Shown piece after piece: positions 27,901-38,133 of a DNA stretch of 64,000 nt. Both the position numbers and the translations under genes were made by a program. How positions within the stretch are numbered: the stretch's first letter is position 1; each line of letters begins with the position of its first letter. Under the pieces are notes generated by a model. It did not search any database. It saw nothing but the letters and a program-made list of their open reading frames with translations, and was not told the origin of the DNA. This DNA comes from Hydractinia symbiolongicarpus (Eukaryota > Cnidaria > Hydrozoa > Anthoathecata > Hydractiniidae): NCBI RefSeq assembly GCF_029227915.1, contig NC_079884.1, positions 23,560,001-23,624,000 on the forward strand, written 5' to 3'.

Positions 27901-30900
27901 CAAACCTCAAAAATTTACCCACATTACCCATAAACTGTCACCTGTGTCAAGTTCGCAGTACAAGTCTCATCACTCATCTGTAGCTTGTTTTTTACCTGAC
28001 TTTACTTTAACAAGCGAAATAAAGTAATAAAATGTGTTAGTTATGTTTTCAACGTTATCCAGGTGTAGGATAATAACCTCTTTTGTTCCTAGAGATAGCC
28101 TAAAATAATAGACCATTTCGGAGATTATGCGCCATTATGGATTTTCGAAGCCCGGTGGTGCAAGCTGAACTTTGAACCCTATATGCCGTAGTGGAAAACT
28201 CTCTTAAAACACACAAAAAGAAACGAGTTTTGTATACACTCTTAGCGTACCTAGGTCTTCGTAATGTTTTTATCTAAGTAACAGGGGATAGCACCAGACA
28301 ACATTCATTTAAGCGTATTGATTTCATCTATTAATTAATTAGAAATAGCAATTAAAATACACGTGTAGGACGTAGGGATACTGAGTATCTTTTATTATTA
28401 TTTTAACGCTGAAGTGATATATTTAATCAACTTTAAACATATTTATACGATCGAATTATGCCGCTTACAACGTATGAGGATTTTTTAGAACTTAGTGTGA
28501 GGCAGCTGACTGACTTGTCAGCTCTTACAACGTATAAGGATTTTTTAGAACTTAGTGCGAGGCAGCTGACTGACTTCTTGTCAGCTCTTACAACGTATAA
28601 GGATTTTTTAGAAATCAGCGTGAGGCAGCTGGCTGACTTCTTGTCAGCTCTTACAACGTATAAGGATTTTTTAGAACTTAGCGTGAGGCAGCCGACTGAC
28701 TTCTTGTGGACTGAGTAATAGTTGAGTTAATCGCCAGAGCTTTTTCTGCTATGGAACTTATTATGCCAATAATTCAAACGAGCTTCAGAGAGTAATTTAT
28801 TTATTCATCATAAAGATTTACACTTTAGTAATAAATTACTGCTATAATTGCGTGTCCTGATAAAGAAACCGATAAAGACATACGTATATATAACAAAAAA
28901 TCATGTAAAATATACATTGTGACTGAAACAAATAACATAGAAAAACAAAAAATTGAATAACACTTTAGTCTGTAAACTAAACTCATCATTTCTCCCTTTT
29001 TGATATTTTTCAATAAGAGAAGCGTACAAAAAAATTATAGGGCAATAGCAAAAGCAGGGAAGAGAGACAGGTATTCTTTCTAATACCAAGACTTCAGATA
29101 GGAGTGTTTAGGTAGACGAATCAAGGGACCAACATACGATTAGTGTAATTATCATCGAAAAACAAAATTATAAAAATATCAAAATAATAAAAATTATTTG
29201 CAATTACAATGACTACTGACTCTATTCCTAAAATTTTGCGACTGAACCTGTTCACCGTATCTCTATGGGCAGTGTATTGAAAATTTTTACACCCATTATA
29301 GAGAAGAAGCCAGATTATTTTGCGAGCTTAAGTTTTACTTTAGGAATAGATAACATTTTAGAGTTTTGACAAGTATTTTGACAATGGATTATAACTCTCT
29401 AGATCTTTACAAATATTACAACCTAAACATTTCTTTACAAATCCAAAAACAAAGTTCAAGTCCAAATCCAGTAAAGTATTTCCAAAATCAAAAATTTCTC
29501 TCTAAAAATCCAAGTTTAAAATCCAATGCCAATATCTTTATAATACACAATTTTAAATATCTAAATATAAAATGAAATTACCTTTAACCAAGCATTAATT
29601 ACTAATTACAGCCTTATAGCTAGCTACAGTACAGTGTCCTAAAAGCATTTTTGGGAGACCTCTAGCTAGCTATCTAGTTTAAAGATTTTTAGGATATATT
29701 AAGTTGCCTTTATTGTAAAAAAAGAAATTAAAAGTACAAATAAGTGCATAATAAAAGTATTTTTCAAAATATATATCATAAAATTAGTATCACAAACATA
29801 AAAACAGATAACAAAAAGCAAAACTGTCCTGCCGCCAGCACGTCCGTTAGGGAATAAAACGTGAAGTCCAAAATGTTAAACTTGCACCACCGGGCTTCGA
29901 AAATCCATAATGGCGCATAATCTCCGAAATGGTCTATAGCATACAACGTTGTGGCTACCCTCAGCAAAGCTAGCTAGAAGGAAACTTGGTACATTTTGAC
30001 TCACCTACCACGTCACTAAATTTTTTAAAAAGTTGCATTGGAGTTATTATAGGTCCGATTATAACGATTATAATTATAATTGATTTAAAAATACCTGAGT
30101 TTTGAAGAAGTATACTTCGAGTCGCAGACGCAGACAGACATGTTCTGTGAGCATTAAGGGAGTTGCAAATCGGGACAAAATTTGTTGGCCAGCATGCTGT
30201 CTCGAATTGCGGTAGCTGGCAACATGTTGGCAAAGAAAAAAATATTAAAAAAAATTTTGCCCAGCATTTATTAACTTTTTAATAAATGTTGGCCAACGTC
30301 GGTATATCCTGTATCCATCATTTTGACAAAAATTTCAACCGTCTTGTCGAATCCTTTCCCACCCGTTTGAATGTCCCTGTTCAAACAAAATAAATGAATA
30401 TATGGACAGAGTATGTCAAATCGTACTAAATGTTGGCTAAAAGGTTGGCCAACATATTGTCTCGATTGGCGACCGCCAAAGATTTTTTATTGCAATTTTT
30501 AGAACGATTTGTTTAAAAGCCAATCCCAATCGCGTGTTCGCAGTGTCCACACCATTTCGAAAGACTGACGAAGACGCAGTTGAAAGAAGTTATTATGGTG
30601 CTAAATTGATGCTTTCAGTGAAAAAGAGAATGATGAATGGAAATTCCAATCAGTTGTTCTATTTTGATCAAGCTACTGGATATATTCATGCATTTGCAAC
30701 AGATGACGTAAATATGGGTCAGTTAGTTAGTTAGTTTCAAGCTGGAACATTTTTTTTGGTGTGAGAGGGAGGTTACTTTTTATTGAATGTTTTGGTAAAG
30801 TTTTTTCCTGCAAGTAATTTTACACCTCTAATTTAGCAGGCGCATCTGCTTATATTTTAAGTGAATTCTTTCACATGCATTAGGTGGTTTTGTCAAAAAT

Positions 30901-33900
30901 ATTTTAACTTTTTCCATTGTTCAGATTTGACTGCAGCAAACAAAGCCGGTATTTGTACATACTCAGTGTTCAATGAAACGCAAGTTTACCAGCCGGTATG
31001 TATGTTTTTTGTTAGTTGTACTGTTTTTGGTTAAAATACCAACGTGAAATCAGTGCGAAGAAGAGGCTCGTCGGACCTCTCTTTCATTGCTTATCGGAAT
31101 CAATTTGTCTTAAAATAGAGCAATTTGAAGTACAGGCTTAAGCACAGTTTGGGCAGACTATGTTATTAATTCAGATCTTAATTTACCAATTGTTAACGTA
31201 GAATTTTATTTAATATTCTCGTATTGACTTCATTAATTGCAAATTTTAGTATCTGTGTTTGCTAATTTTCATTTCCTTAAATGTTGACCATGTACTGCTT
31301 TCATGTTATCTAATTTCGCCATACTGTTACATTGTCTTTCTACTTTCATCCATTTCAAGGGCCGCTCAATCCCAAATGGGAATTTCATTTCGGTAGTGTT
31401 AGGTATTATTGAAACTTATTCCTTCACAACTTGCATAAAATGACTATAAGTCCCATATTTTGTAGTGAATATAATTAGCTCCCGTTATAAATCGGGAAAT
31501 TTGGGATAAATTTTAATTTGGAAAAAGCTGTTTACCGACTACAGAGAACGTTGGATTACAACCTGGGCATATAGTTTAAGTTGATCTTTTTGTTTGTCAG
31601 GGATTTTGCTGGAAGCAACAAACGGAAGATGGGAAAACATCGAAGCTTTATTTTTGTGACGCATGTGGTAAAAATATCCGTGGGAAACAGAAACTGGAGA
31701 CTCTTAACGAATTTATCGAGTTTTCTTGCGCTATGGGAGAAGGTAATGTAGTTTGGAATTCAACATGTTTCATTGCTGCTACGTGTAATCATATTTTTCT
31801 TCTATAACTTGAAGTAGTAAAAACGTCAGCCGTGGTATCATACTTTAAAGGGCAAGTTAAAAGTTTCGCGATTTGAAATTTTTTTTGGCATAAACTTTTT
31901 CAAGGAGTTATGTTGGTTTTTTACAAAGTTCGCGAACTTTTCCTTTTATGTTCGCATGAAAAAACCATGACGATTAAAAAAAATCAAATTCAAAACTTTT
32001 TTGAAAGACTAAATTTAATTCAAAAGACGCACAGTAATTGAAAAGATTTCCGATTTGCTTTTTACAACTTCGTTCACAGGACGTTCTCTCAACTTTAGTG
32101 ATGAATAAAACCCGGGCACTCCTGCGCATACTCTATTTCTTAACGCGTCTAACTTCTTAGATTTGCACCTGTTGGAATTGACTGATAGAAGGTTTTTGGG
32201 GGAGTTAAAAAACGTGAGAAAACCTCGCTTGCAGATTCTACTCGAAACAAGTATAAACTGAAAGAATTTTCTTCTTTCTTTTGATCAACCTGATAAAATT
32301 TTGTGCAAAAACTGTCTAGAACGCAATTGTAAAATTTGAAACATTTGCTAAAATATAGTATAACATTATAATGTCATTCGCGAAAATTAATGTCCCCAAA
32401 TTGTTTTAAAAACGATCATTCGCAAATAATATTTAATTATGTATAATATAATAATAATATTTAATTATATACCCGCAAAATTTATTACCATTAAGGCAAA
32501 TAGCAAGAAAGCATACGTTTTTATTGGTCCTGTAAGCAGGTGCCTATACTCAACTCTAGAGAAATATTGAGATTTATATTTTCCTAAACCAAAAACATCA
32601 CACCATAAAAGTAATAATAATAATAATAACAATATCTTCTTTATTTCATTCAGCGCGTAAACACAAACTGAAAATGGTCGGTGCTTTTCAATGTTTGAAT
32701 GGCAAAGTAGATTTATCCAGTTTGGAATGCGAGTCAACATTAGCTGTTTGGGAAATGCAGCTCTATCGTTTACGTCACGAGTCAAGTATTCGAGTGATAG
32801 CGAGTGAAATGACGTTGACACAGAGTAACCCGGCTGTTAGAGTGTTAGCTCATAGAAACGGCGATAGAAAAAGCGAAGGAGTGCTTGTGATAGGAAATAT
32901 GATCTCGCAGGTGAAGAGCTGTGTTCTATATTTCTCAGTTAGCCTCCAGTTCTGACTCCCTTTTATTTGAACAGTGCCTAGAAATGTTTTTACTTCTTTA
33001 TCATACATATTAATATATATTTATCAATCAAAGTTCTTTTCAGTCTGAAATTTTCTATGTTTTGCTACAAGTGCAAAAAAATATGTATTTCTTTTATTTT
33101 TGTAGATACTAGATATGTGTACGATAAAACTGAATCTGTCGAAAGCAGCTCGTCGCTTGTATACCATGGATGGCGAACTTATTACAAATATGCAGCAGTT
33201 GTTAAAGCCTTACTATCCCGAGCTTACATACATAAATGAAACGTTTCAGGTAAGTTTTTGTTAGCAGAATCCTGGAAATTTCGTTTGTGTTTCCCTGTAT
33301 ATTTAATGGTTCCTTTTTCGGTTCTCGTTTTTTCTCTTTAAATTTTTCAATCTCGTCCCAGACGTTTTTTTAGGAATGTAATTTTTGAAACAATTTTTTT
33401 ATAACACGCATATATAAAAAAACTAGCTATATACTAAGTACATATGGAACGTATAAATAACTTTTCCCCCACCTGTTTTATATTTTTCTTACATATTTTT
33501 CTGCTACATATTTCTATCCTTTAACTGCCTTTACATCTGGAACCAACCTTATTTTTTTTTTTTTACATGAGAAACACATAAGGTAGAGGGCCAATGTTTA
33601 GAAACTCTAGCTAACAATACTTAGCACTCGTTTTTCTAGAAAACAAGAGCTTGAGTACAATTTAAATTTACTTCAAAATTTAGTTAAGACAAGAGACACC
33701 CAGGAAATTATCACTAATTAATATTGTTAATTAAACATTAAAAAGTTTTGTAAAGACATAATTGGCTAGCAACAACAATTTGTGTAAAGCAAACATAAGT
33801 ATTATTGAAGAACTAGCTTGAGGTCTTGCATCCTTGAATAACTGGTTCGCACTGTTTCCATTGGTCACAGCCTATTCTACGAACGAAGTTCCTGTGAGAA

Positions 33901-36900
33901 TTTATCTGTCAATCAGTTTAACCTTTAAAGAATGGACGAAAATTCTGTTGGTTTAACCGTTAGTGTTATGACTCGGCATCTTCTGAGCTTATTTCGTGAA
34001 TATCAGAATATAATTCGACTAGGATAAAATTTTATGGTGTGTTTTTAGACTTGAATTAACATAAAAACATTTTTGTATTAGCCATATTTCCTGTGTTCAA
34101 GAATGTCAAGAAAGAAGGGCGATAAGACTTTTTTAATAAAAATAGATTTTGACTAAATTAAATCAAATTACTTTTTTGGCAAAATGCTCCGTTTAAACCT
34201 GTGGACATGCCAAGGAAATTTTCAACTAAAGGAGCTTGTCATAACATTTTTAATTTGAATGTTAATTGTTAGTTCCTCACAAATATTTCACGTGATGTTA
34301 GCATTCAACTATCTAGGATGTCAATCCCCCAGATATCATCCCTTTCAAAAATTTTTGGTCTCTCAAATTGTTCCTGAAGTTGTATGTCGTACTTTAATCA
34401 CAAGAATTGATTCTTTGTCATCGGTTTGTCATAATTGTTGGCGTGCTTACTGTCCTGTAATGAAAAAAATGTTAAAAAGCGTGGTGCTTGCTAGTAAAAC
34501 TAGGGTTAAACTGCTATGTGAATATATTATAATTAAAATTTTACCCACCGACCTTGCAATGAAGAATTAGTATCGCAAACTAGCTTGTTAGCTAGCTAAG
34601 CTACTTTCGCTTTTTACCATAACGTCAGATATATGTCACATTTTATACTTCGGAAAGTACTGCATTTATGCTAGAATAATTCAACAACAAAAAACAAAAG
34701 AACCTTCTGGTCCTGAAAGATAGCTACCAACCTCCAAATAAATAGATTTAAGGCTTGTATATAGCTAAAAAAGCAAGATAAAGCTCTACCATGAAAAATG
34801 TAGCAAAAAGAATTAAATTTTCCATAACCAGTAGACTTAACTGCAAACCTATTGTTTTTCACGCCGTTAGCCAGTAAGCTATCACTTTTGTCCGTGCCGA
34901 TAATAGATTAGCGGAAAGAAATGGATGTCGAAATAATTTTTTAGCTTTTTGCATAGGACAAATCAATTGAAAATGACGAGGAAATTGACGATATTACTGG
35001 GGAAAAGATCATCATCGAGAAATTGGATGTTCGCATTCCAGTTGATGTTTGGGTGTCTTTGGGAGAAAACTTTACTCCTCTGGATGGTAAGATCAGATTT
35101 ATAGATTAGCGTATTTTCTTTCGTTCAAATACCAGTATGTGTTTGTGTAACCTGTTTCTAGTAAAAATAAAGTGATTATGAAACGAAAATCATTCTATTC
35201 TGAACTATAAGGTGTTTGAGTAACCGCAAACATACTTTAGTAGGCTCCATGACGCAGTTGACAGCTCACTCGATAACTCAAACTGTCACGGGACCTTAAA
35301 AAAAGTTCTAACTATAGAGTTTTCAAGGTTTGATAAAAACAGTATACCATACTTCCATGGCTTTCCCTTATTTGTCAATCCCTGTTCCAAAATTTTTGTA
35401 CCTCGTTTTATGGGCACCATTTGTCTTTCGAATAGAACCAAAATATTTGAATACTTGAATTCTGTCAAGGAAGTCCAATTCTATTAAAGAAGGAAAGAGA
35501 TCAGGAGAAGCTCGAGTTATGGAGTGAAATTTGTCCAAGGGACCGACAAATTTGTTTGAGCTACTGAGATTTTCGAGTTTTCGAGTTAATTGTTTTTAAA
35601 CTGAAAGGGGTAGTAGATTCAAGGGACAGACAAATTTGTTCAACCGAATAAGACGTTTCAATTATTATATAGAGTCAACCGTATTTTTTTTGTATTTAGA
35701 AGTGGAAAAAGCAGATATTCTCGCCAAATATGAACGTTCAGAGAAAACTGATGCAGCCAACCATCTTGAACTAGAAAAACATCGATTACGTCAAGCTAAG
35801 GGTAAGCTACTTCGTAAAACGACGTCTGTATGAAAGGTTTAAGGCCTCTCAGTTGTTTAAAAGAAGTGAGATAGTTGATACGAAGAAATAACAGGAGGCA
35901 GACAAACCAACGAACGAATGTATAATAAAACTAAATAAGTATTTTGTGATCTCAAACTCAATTACTTTCGTGGTTTAATAAATGTACTTAAATGTTTGAT
36001 TTTTTTTTTGTTATCTGGTAAACGTATTAAAGTTAACCTATAAATATTATTCTTACAGGAAGACGTTTGTCTGGGAGAAATTCCAAGCTACATGTAAAAC
36101 CAGTTCTTTCGAAAGCATGGGCATCTCCATCTGCTGCAGAAGACAAAATGGAAGAATCAATTGAAAAGTTTAAAGTGAGATATTGCAATATACGTTGCGC
36201 ATAAGCCACGCCCTACTTGAAAGTTTAAACCCACATTGTCGCCCTTAGTCACTTGTCGCCTTTTTCTTTGTCACTTGTTGCCCCTAGTCACTCTTCTTGT
36301 ATAGTCATAACTCGAGTTATGTTAACAGTCAATCTGGCCGTTATTATTTTACTAGCCGGTTTTAAAGGAAATCTCTACAACATTTCGCTGAAATCAGTCC
36401 AAGAACAGAATCTAAGCAAGCTTTTATCCTATCGCCATTCCATTTGTTTTCATCTTATTTTTCCTTGGTTATTTGTTTACGAGATTTTTGTTGAGTTAAA
36501 GGAGAATTGAGGTCAAAAAGCAACCTTAGCTTTGAATAGCATTTTACCTTTCTAATTAAAATGGTACATATAAAAACTCTTAAATCTCTAAAATAGTAGC
36601 CAATTTTGAAAGTCAAGGCTTACCTATATCCTCCTTTAGAGGTTTATGTTTTAAAATAGCTATATGCAAACTCGGCTTATAAGAACGCTATTGTAAACGT
36701 AAAAAAAAGCTTTTATGAGGCAATGAAATGATCTTACATACTAGGTGCAGTTGAAGGAGGTGAAGTCACAGCAAGAAAGCCGAGCAAAAGAATTAAACGT
36801 AAGAAAATCATCCACTTCGAAATTATTAGACAAAATGAAGACGATGAAATTATACCAACTGCCACAAGCTTTGAAGTTGCACGTGTTTCCAAATGGAGAA

Positions 36901-38133
36901 AATCCAGAGAGAAGCGAAGTCATATTTGCACGTCATTTTCAAGAGGTATTTATTAGAGGTATTTTGTAACAAGTTGGAGAAACATGATCCAGTCGTCGAG
37001 GCAAACAGTAAATAATTCTTCTGATTTATCCTTTCGTGCAAGGTTCACATCGGCAATATTTTGTGATTAATATTTAATATATCCGAAAATGTTTGCCGCC
37101 ATGAATCAAGATTTTCTGTTAACACGTCGGCATTCGCCTCGAAAATTGCTGAGTACCGACGTGAATTAGAAAAGGCTGTTTCTATAAAGATAAATGCGAA
37201 AAACTAGAATCCATAAAAATACACTATGTTATGTTTAGCTTCTAGATAACGCTTCCAGCAAACTGTCGTTAAGCAATTGTGCGAGAAGGGCATTTACGGT
37301 AGATGGGGTCGAGGTAAGCTTTTCATCTCAACTACATTCAAAAATATCTTTCTTTAACTTGGCATGCTGCAGCAAGTTTTTAGTTGAGATAATATAATTT
37401 GTACGTTTTTAGGTCTTGACAATGGAAAACTTACACAGAGGCCAATCAATATGCATCACAAGTGGAGAAAGATTTGTTCCTTATAAAGGTACACAACTGG
37501 GCTACCATACTTGTTTATATGTCTTACGTTTACCTCGTACTTTTAATGTGAATTTAATTGGGAAACAAAACTGACCGTTCGATGTATATACCTTCTTGAT
37601 GTTTTAGATCGTCGAAATCACATGGAATTGAAAGCCAGCTGGTCACGCGCCAACCGACAAGGAAACATTGATAAAAACAATAACTTGTTAACTGGATATA
37701 AAGAAACACAGGTCTGTATTTTGTTCGTTGAAGGTAAATCCTGAGGTTTCCAATTTTTAACCAATGTCTTTTATTACTTATACATTTTCTTAGTTCTGAT
37801 TGTCTCAGTTTTTCATGAATCAGCTATAAAATTTCTCATTCTCAGTCTCTCTTATTTTCTTTCGGTGCAGCATTATTTACCAGCTGCTTCAAGCTGATGC
37901 AGTATCTGTAATAATTCTCCTTCTATTTTTTTTACCCACTTTAGGATTCTGCTCCAATGAGAAGCCCTATATTGGCGTTACCTAGTCCCGGACCATCGAG
38001 TTATCAAGACACTATTATTCATTCATTTGACGAACGTACATCTTTGAGCAACAGTTTCAATAACGGCAGCCAAAATACTGTTCTATCGAAAAGACCAAAA
38101 AGTTCAAGGGTTACTGTAGCGCACCCGAGGTAG
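12938..38133 (+). CDS. DCDC1: Doublecortin domain-containing protein 1-like (DCDC1/DCDC5 family), 36 coding exons, 1,881 residues
   Basis: Exons: 12938-13107, 13740-13940, 14243-14289, 14437-14576, 15640-15802, 16131-16333, 16955-17048, 17744-17958, 18065-18139, 18298-18763, 19136-19503, 20174-20369, 20565-20952, 22661-22763, 23087-23183, 23260-23345, 23603-23643, 24054-24102, 24192-24438, 24523-24661, 24912-25025, 26571-26712, 26928-27007, 30503-30717, 30925-30995, 31601-31742, 32654-32910, 33106-33249, 34957-35086, 35700-35801, 36059-36174, 36745-36945, 37239-37313, 37413-37488, 37608-37711, 37945-38133. Phases agree at every junction, and the total is 5,646 nt including the TAG stop. The length is close to the long vertebrate DCDC1 form. 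Known of the family: doublecortin domains bind microtubules, and DCDC5/DCDC1 has been linked to dynein and Rab8 in dividing cells. The protein has several doublecortin-like domains, two ricin-like trefoil regions and no signal peptide, so it is probably cytosolic. The first intron appears to use a GC donor. An AATAAA at 38350 is a possible poly(A) signal. Confidence 0.9.
14437..15802 (+). other. DCDC1-like: first doublecortin-like domain (residues about 155-235)
   Basis: Two exons encode a basic stretch ending CVQAFINGSRERTARV, then LLAECTSKLGL, ARKLFLGDG-like sequence (GRKLFLGDGT) and a closing VYISMGEPF. These are the recurring landmarks of a DCX fold: a first strand with a residue-NG turn, a helix with a TxKL core, R-x-L-F-x-x-DG, then a V-Y-I-S-x-G strand. 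A segment rich in Ser, Arg and Pro precedes the domain. Confidence 0.8.
14757..14932 (+). repeat. Two-copy tandem repeat in a DCDC1 intron, period about 111 bp
   Basis: AGCTGTGTCATACCAT... with TTTCAGCAAGTAGTTGGATAA and CCTGATAAACAC near 14759-14818 recurs with a few changes at about 14869-14930. Confidence 0.6.
16131..17958 (+). other. DCDC1-like: second doublecortin-like domain and following region (residues about 285-410)
   Basis: The landmarks RVLVFKNGESFGG, FLQDCTTKLGL and ARTLYDWSG give a second DCX-type repeat. It is followed by a diverged half containing GPLWVTKGELFSPTGA, similar to the closing strand with a KGE loop seen in DCDC1 proteins. The exon at 17744 must use the second of two close AG sites (17743), because the first would put a TAG in frame. 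Confidence 0.75.
18298..18763 (+). other. DCDC1-like: third, diverged doublecortin-like domain (residues about 437-591)
   Basis: A short coiled-coil lead (ENQVIDELQDALPKL) is followed by IRLKLYANGTPLNV, KKAYLLNGTEVTDF and EVWLSLGESFLP. The NG turn, the L-NGTEV segment and the closing V-W-L-S-x-GE strand match a DCX domain, with a longer insertion between strand and helix than in the first two. Confidence 0.7.
18975..19075 (+). repeat. Short two-copy repeat in a DCDC1 intron, period about 68 bp
   Basis: GATGGACCTATATGAGGGTG near 18976 is repeated as GATGGGCCTATATGTGAGTG near 19043. No function is visible. Confidence 0.5.
19136..20952 (+). other. DCDC1-like: first beta-trefoil (ricin-like) region and acidic linker (residues about 592-909)
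   Basis: The segment with WYITKDGLILN, GLVLGILDQ, CVWMFTTDGYIQS and NPGYVLTAV has the repeating W-x-x-DG-x-I and L-x-L pattern of ricin-type beta-trefoils, a module known from DCDC1 proteins. Residues about 835-885 then form a very acidic, Lys-containing low-complexity linker (many E, D, N and K), followed by a conserved-looking SLVVMPRFPEKHMLAST. Confidence 0.6.
22661..24438 (+). other. DCDC1-like: fourth doublecortin-like domain, split over small exons (residues about 910-1116)
   Basis: The exon order gives KLLVLRNGETDASRALKI, then two very small exons of 41 and 49 nt, then FLERCTDALNL, AARRLFTSDGKEV and LVYVSCGENW. The A-A-R-R-L-F-x-x-DG motif and closing Y-V-S-x-GE strand are clear DCX landmarks. 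The 41-nt and 49-nt exons were accepted because phase fits and flanking splice sites are good. Confidence 0.75.
25213..25377. mobile_element. 165-bp MITE of Tc1/mariner/pogo type in a DCDC1 intron
   Basis: The left end TACAGTGGAATCCCTCTATC and the right end, read in reverse as TACAATGGAATCTCTCTATC, are near-perfect inverted repeats that continue into CTCGAACT. A TA at each border fits a TA target duplication. The inside repeats TTCGAGATAGAGA and AAGGGACC words. It has no coding capacity. Confidence 0.8.
28111..29934. mobile_element. 1.82-kb non-autonomous TIR transposon with perfect 54-bp TIRs (TA target)
   Basis: 28111-28164 is the exact reverse complement of 29881-29934, 54 of 54 bases by eye, starting GACCATTTCGGAGATTATGC. 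A TA dinucleotide flanks each end (28109-28110 and 29935-29936), as in TA-target elements. The element lies within a long DCDC1-like intron. No transposase frame is seen. It holds the 63-bp minisatellite at 28464-28712. Perfect TIRs suggest a recent insertion. Confidence 0.9.
28464..28712 (+). repeat. 63-bp minisatellite, four copies, open in one frame
   Basis: Units start at 28464, 28524, 28587 and 28650. The first is 60 bp, the next two are 63 bp, and the last is partial. All four read in the same frame from an ATG at 28458 to a stop at 28718 as repeats of a 20-21-residue unit (LTTYKDFLELSVRQLTDFLS). Most differences between units change the amino acid, so coding constraint is not shown. 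Confidence 0.85.
30165..30470. mobile_element. MITE-like inverted-repeat element just upstream of a DCDC1 exon
   Basis: The left arm GCAAATCGGGACAAAATTTG then TTGGCCA (30165-30192) pairs with the right arm, read in reverse from 30470 as GCCAATCGAGACAATATGTT then GGCCAA. TTGGC/GCCAA words recur throughout. The right end lies only about 30 bp from the exon that starts at 30503. Confidence 0.5.
32654..35086 (+). other. DCDC1-like: fifth doublecortin-like domain (residues about 1418-1594)
   Basis: A Cys/Trp-containing lead is followed by VRVLAHRNGDRKSEGVLV, ILDMCTIKLNL, AARRLYTMDGELI and a closing VDVWVSLGENFTPLD. All DCX landmarks are present. An acidic insertion (ENDEEIDDITGE) sits before the last strand. 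Confidence 0.75.
35243..35660. mobile_element. Degraded MITE-like repeat in a DCDC1 intron, related to the one at 25213-25377
   Basis: AGTTGACAGCTCACTCGATA and ACTCAAACTG on the left face GAGCTACTGAGATTTTCGAG and TTCGAGTTAATTG on the right, in inverted sense. Internal AAGGGAC(C/A)GACAAATTTG words are repeated. Ends are diverged, so borders are approximate. Confidence 0.4.
36745..38133 (+). other. DCDC1-like: sixth doublecortin-like domain and Ser-rich C-terminal tail (residues about 1668-1881)
   Basis: LKLHVFPNGENPERSEV, LLDNASSKLSL, ARRAFTVDGVEV and QSICITSGERFVP give the last DCX repeat. The remaining 97 residues are basic, then Ser/Pro/Asn-rich and without a fold signal. The last exon ends CACCCGAGGTAG. 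A donor-like GAG|GTAGAT overlaps the stop, so an alternative further exon cannot be excluded. Confidence 0.75.

Larger units (their letters stand above)
26571..31742 (+). other. DCDC1-like: second beta-trefoil (ricin-like) region ending in a CxxC site (residues about 1215-1417)
   Basis: Landmarks in order: FIYLQSNPNLVIGV, QRWLLCTDGTICLKANP, VFAVSTPF, FYFDQATGYIHAFA, then FCWKQQ and YFCDACGKNIRG. The repeated Q-x-W and DG-x-I elements are those of a beta-trefoil. The C-x-x-C with a further Cys (SCAMGE) and a nearby Cys could bind a metal, but only one CxxC pair is seen. The long intron inside this region (27008-30502) holds a 1.8-kb TIR transposon and a MITE. Confidence 0.65.
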
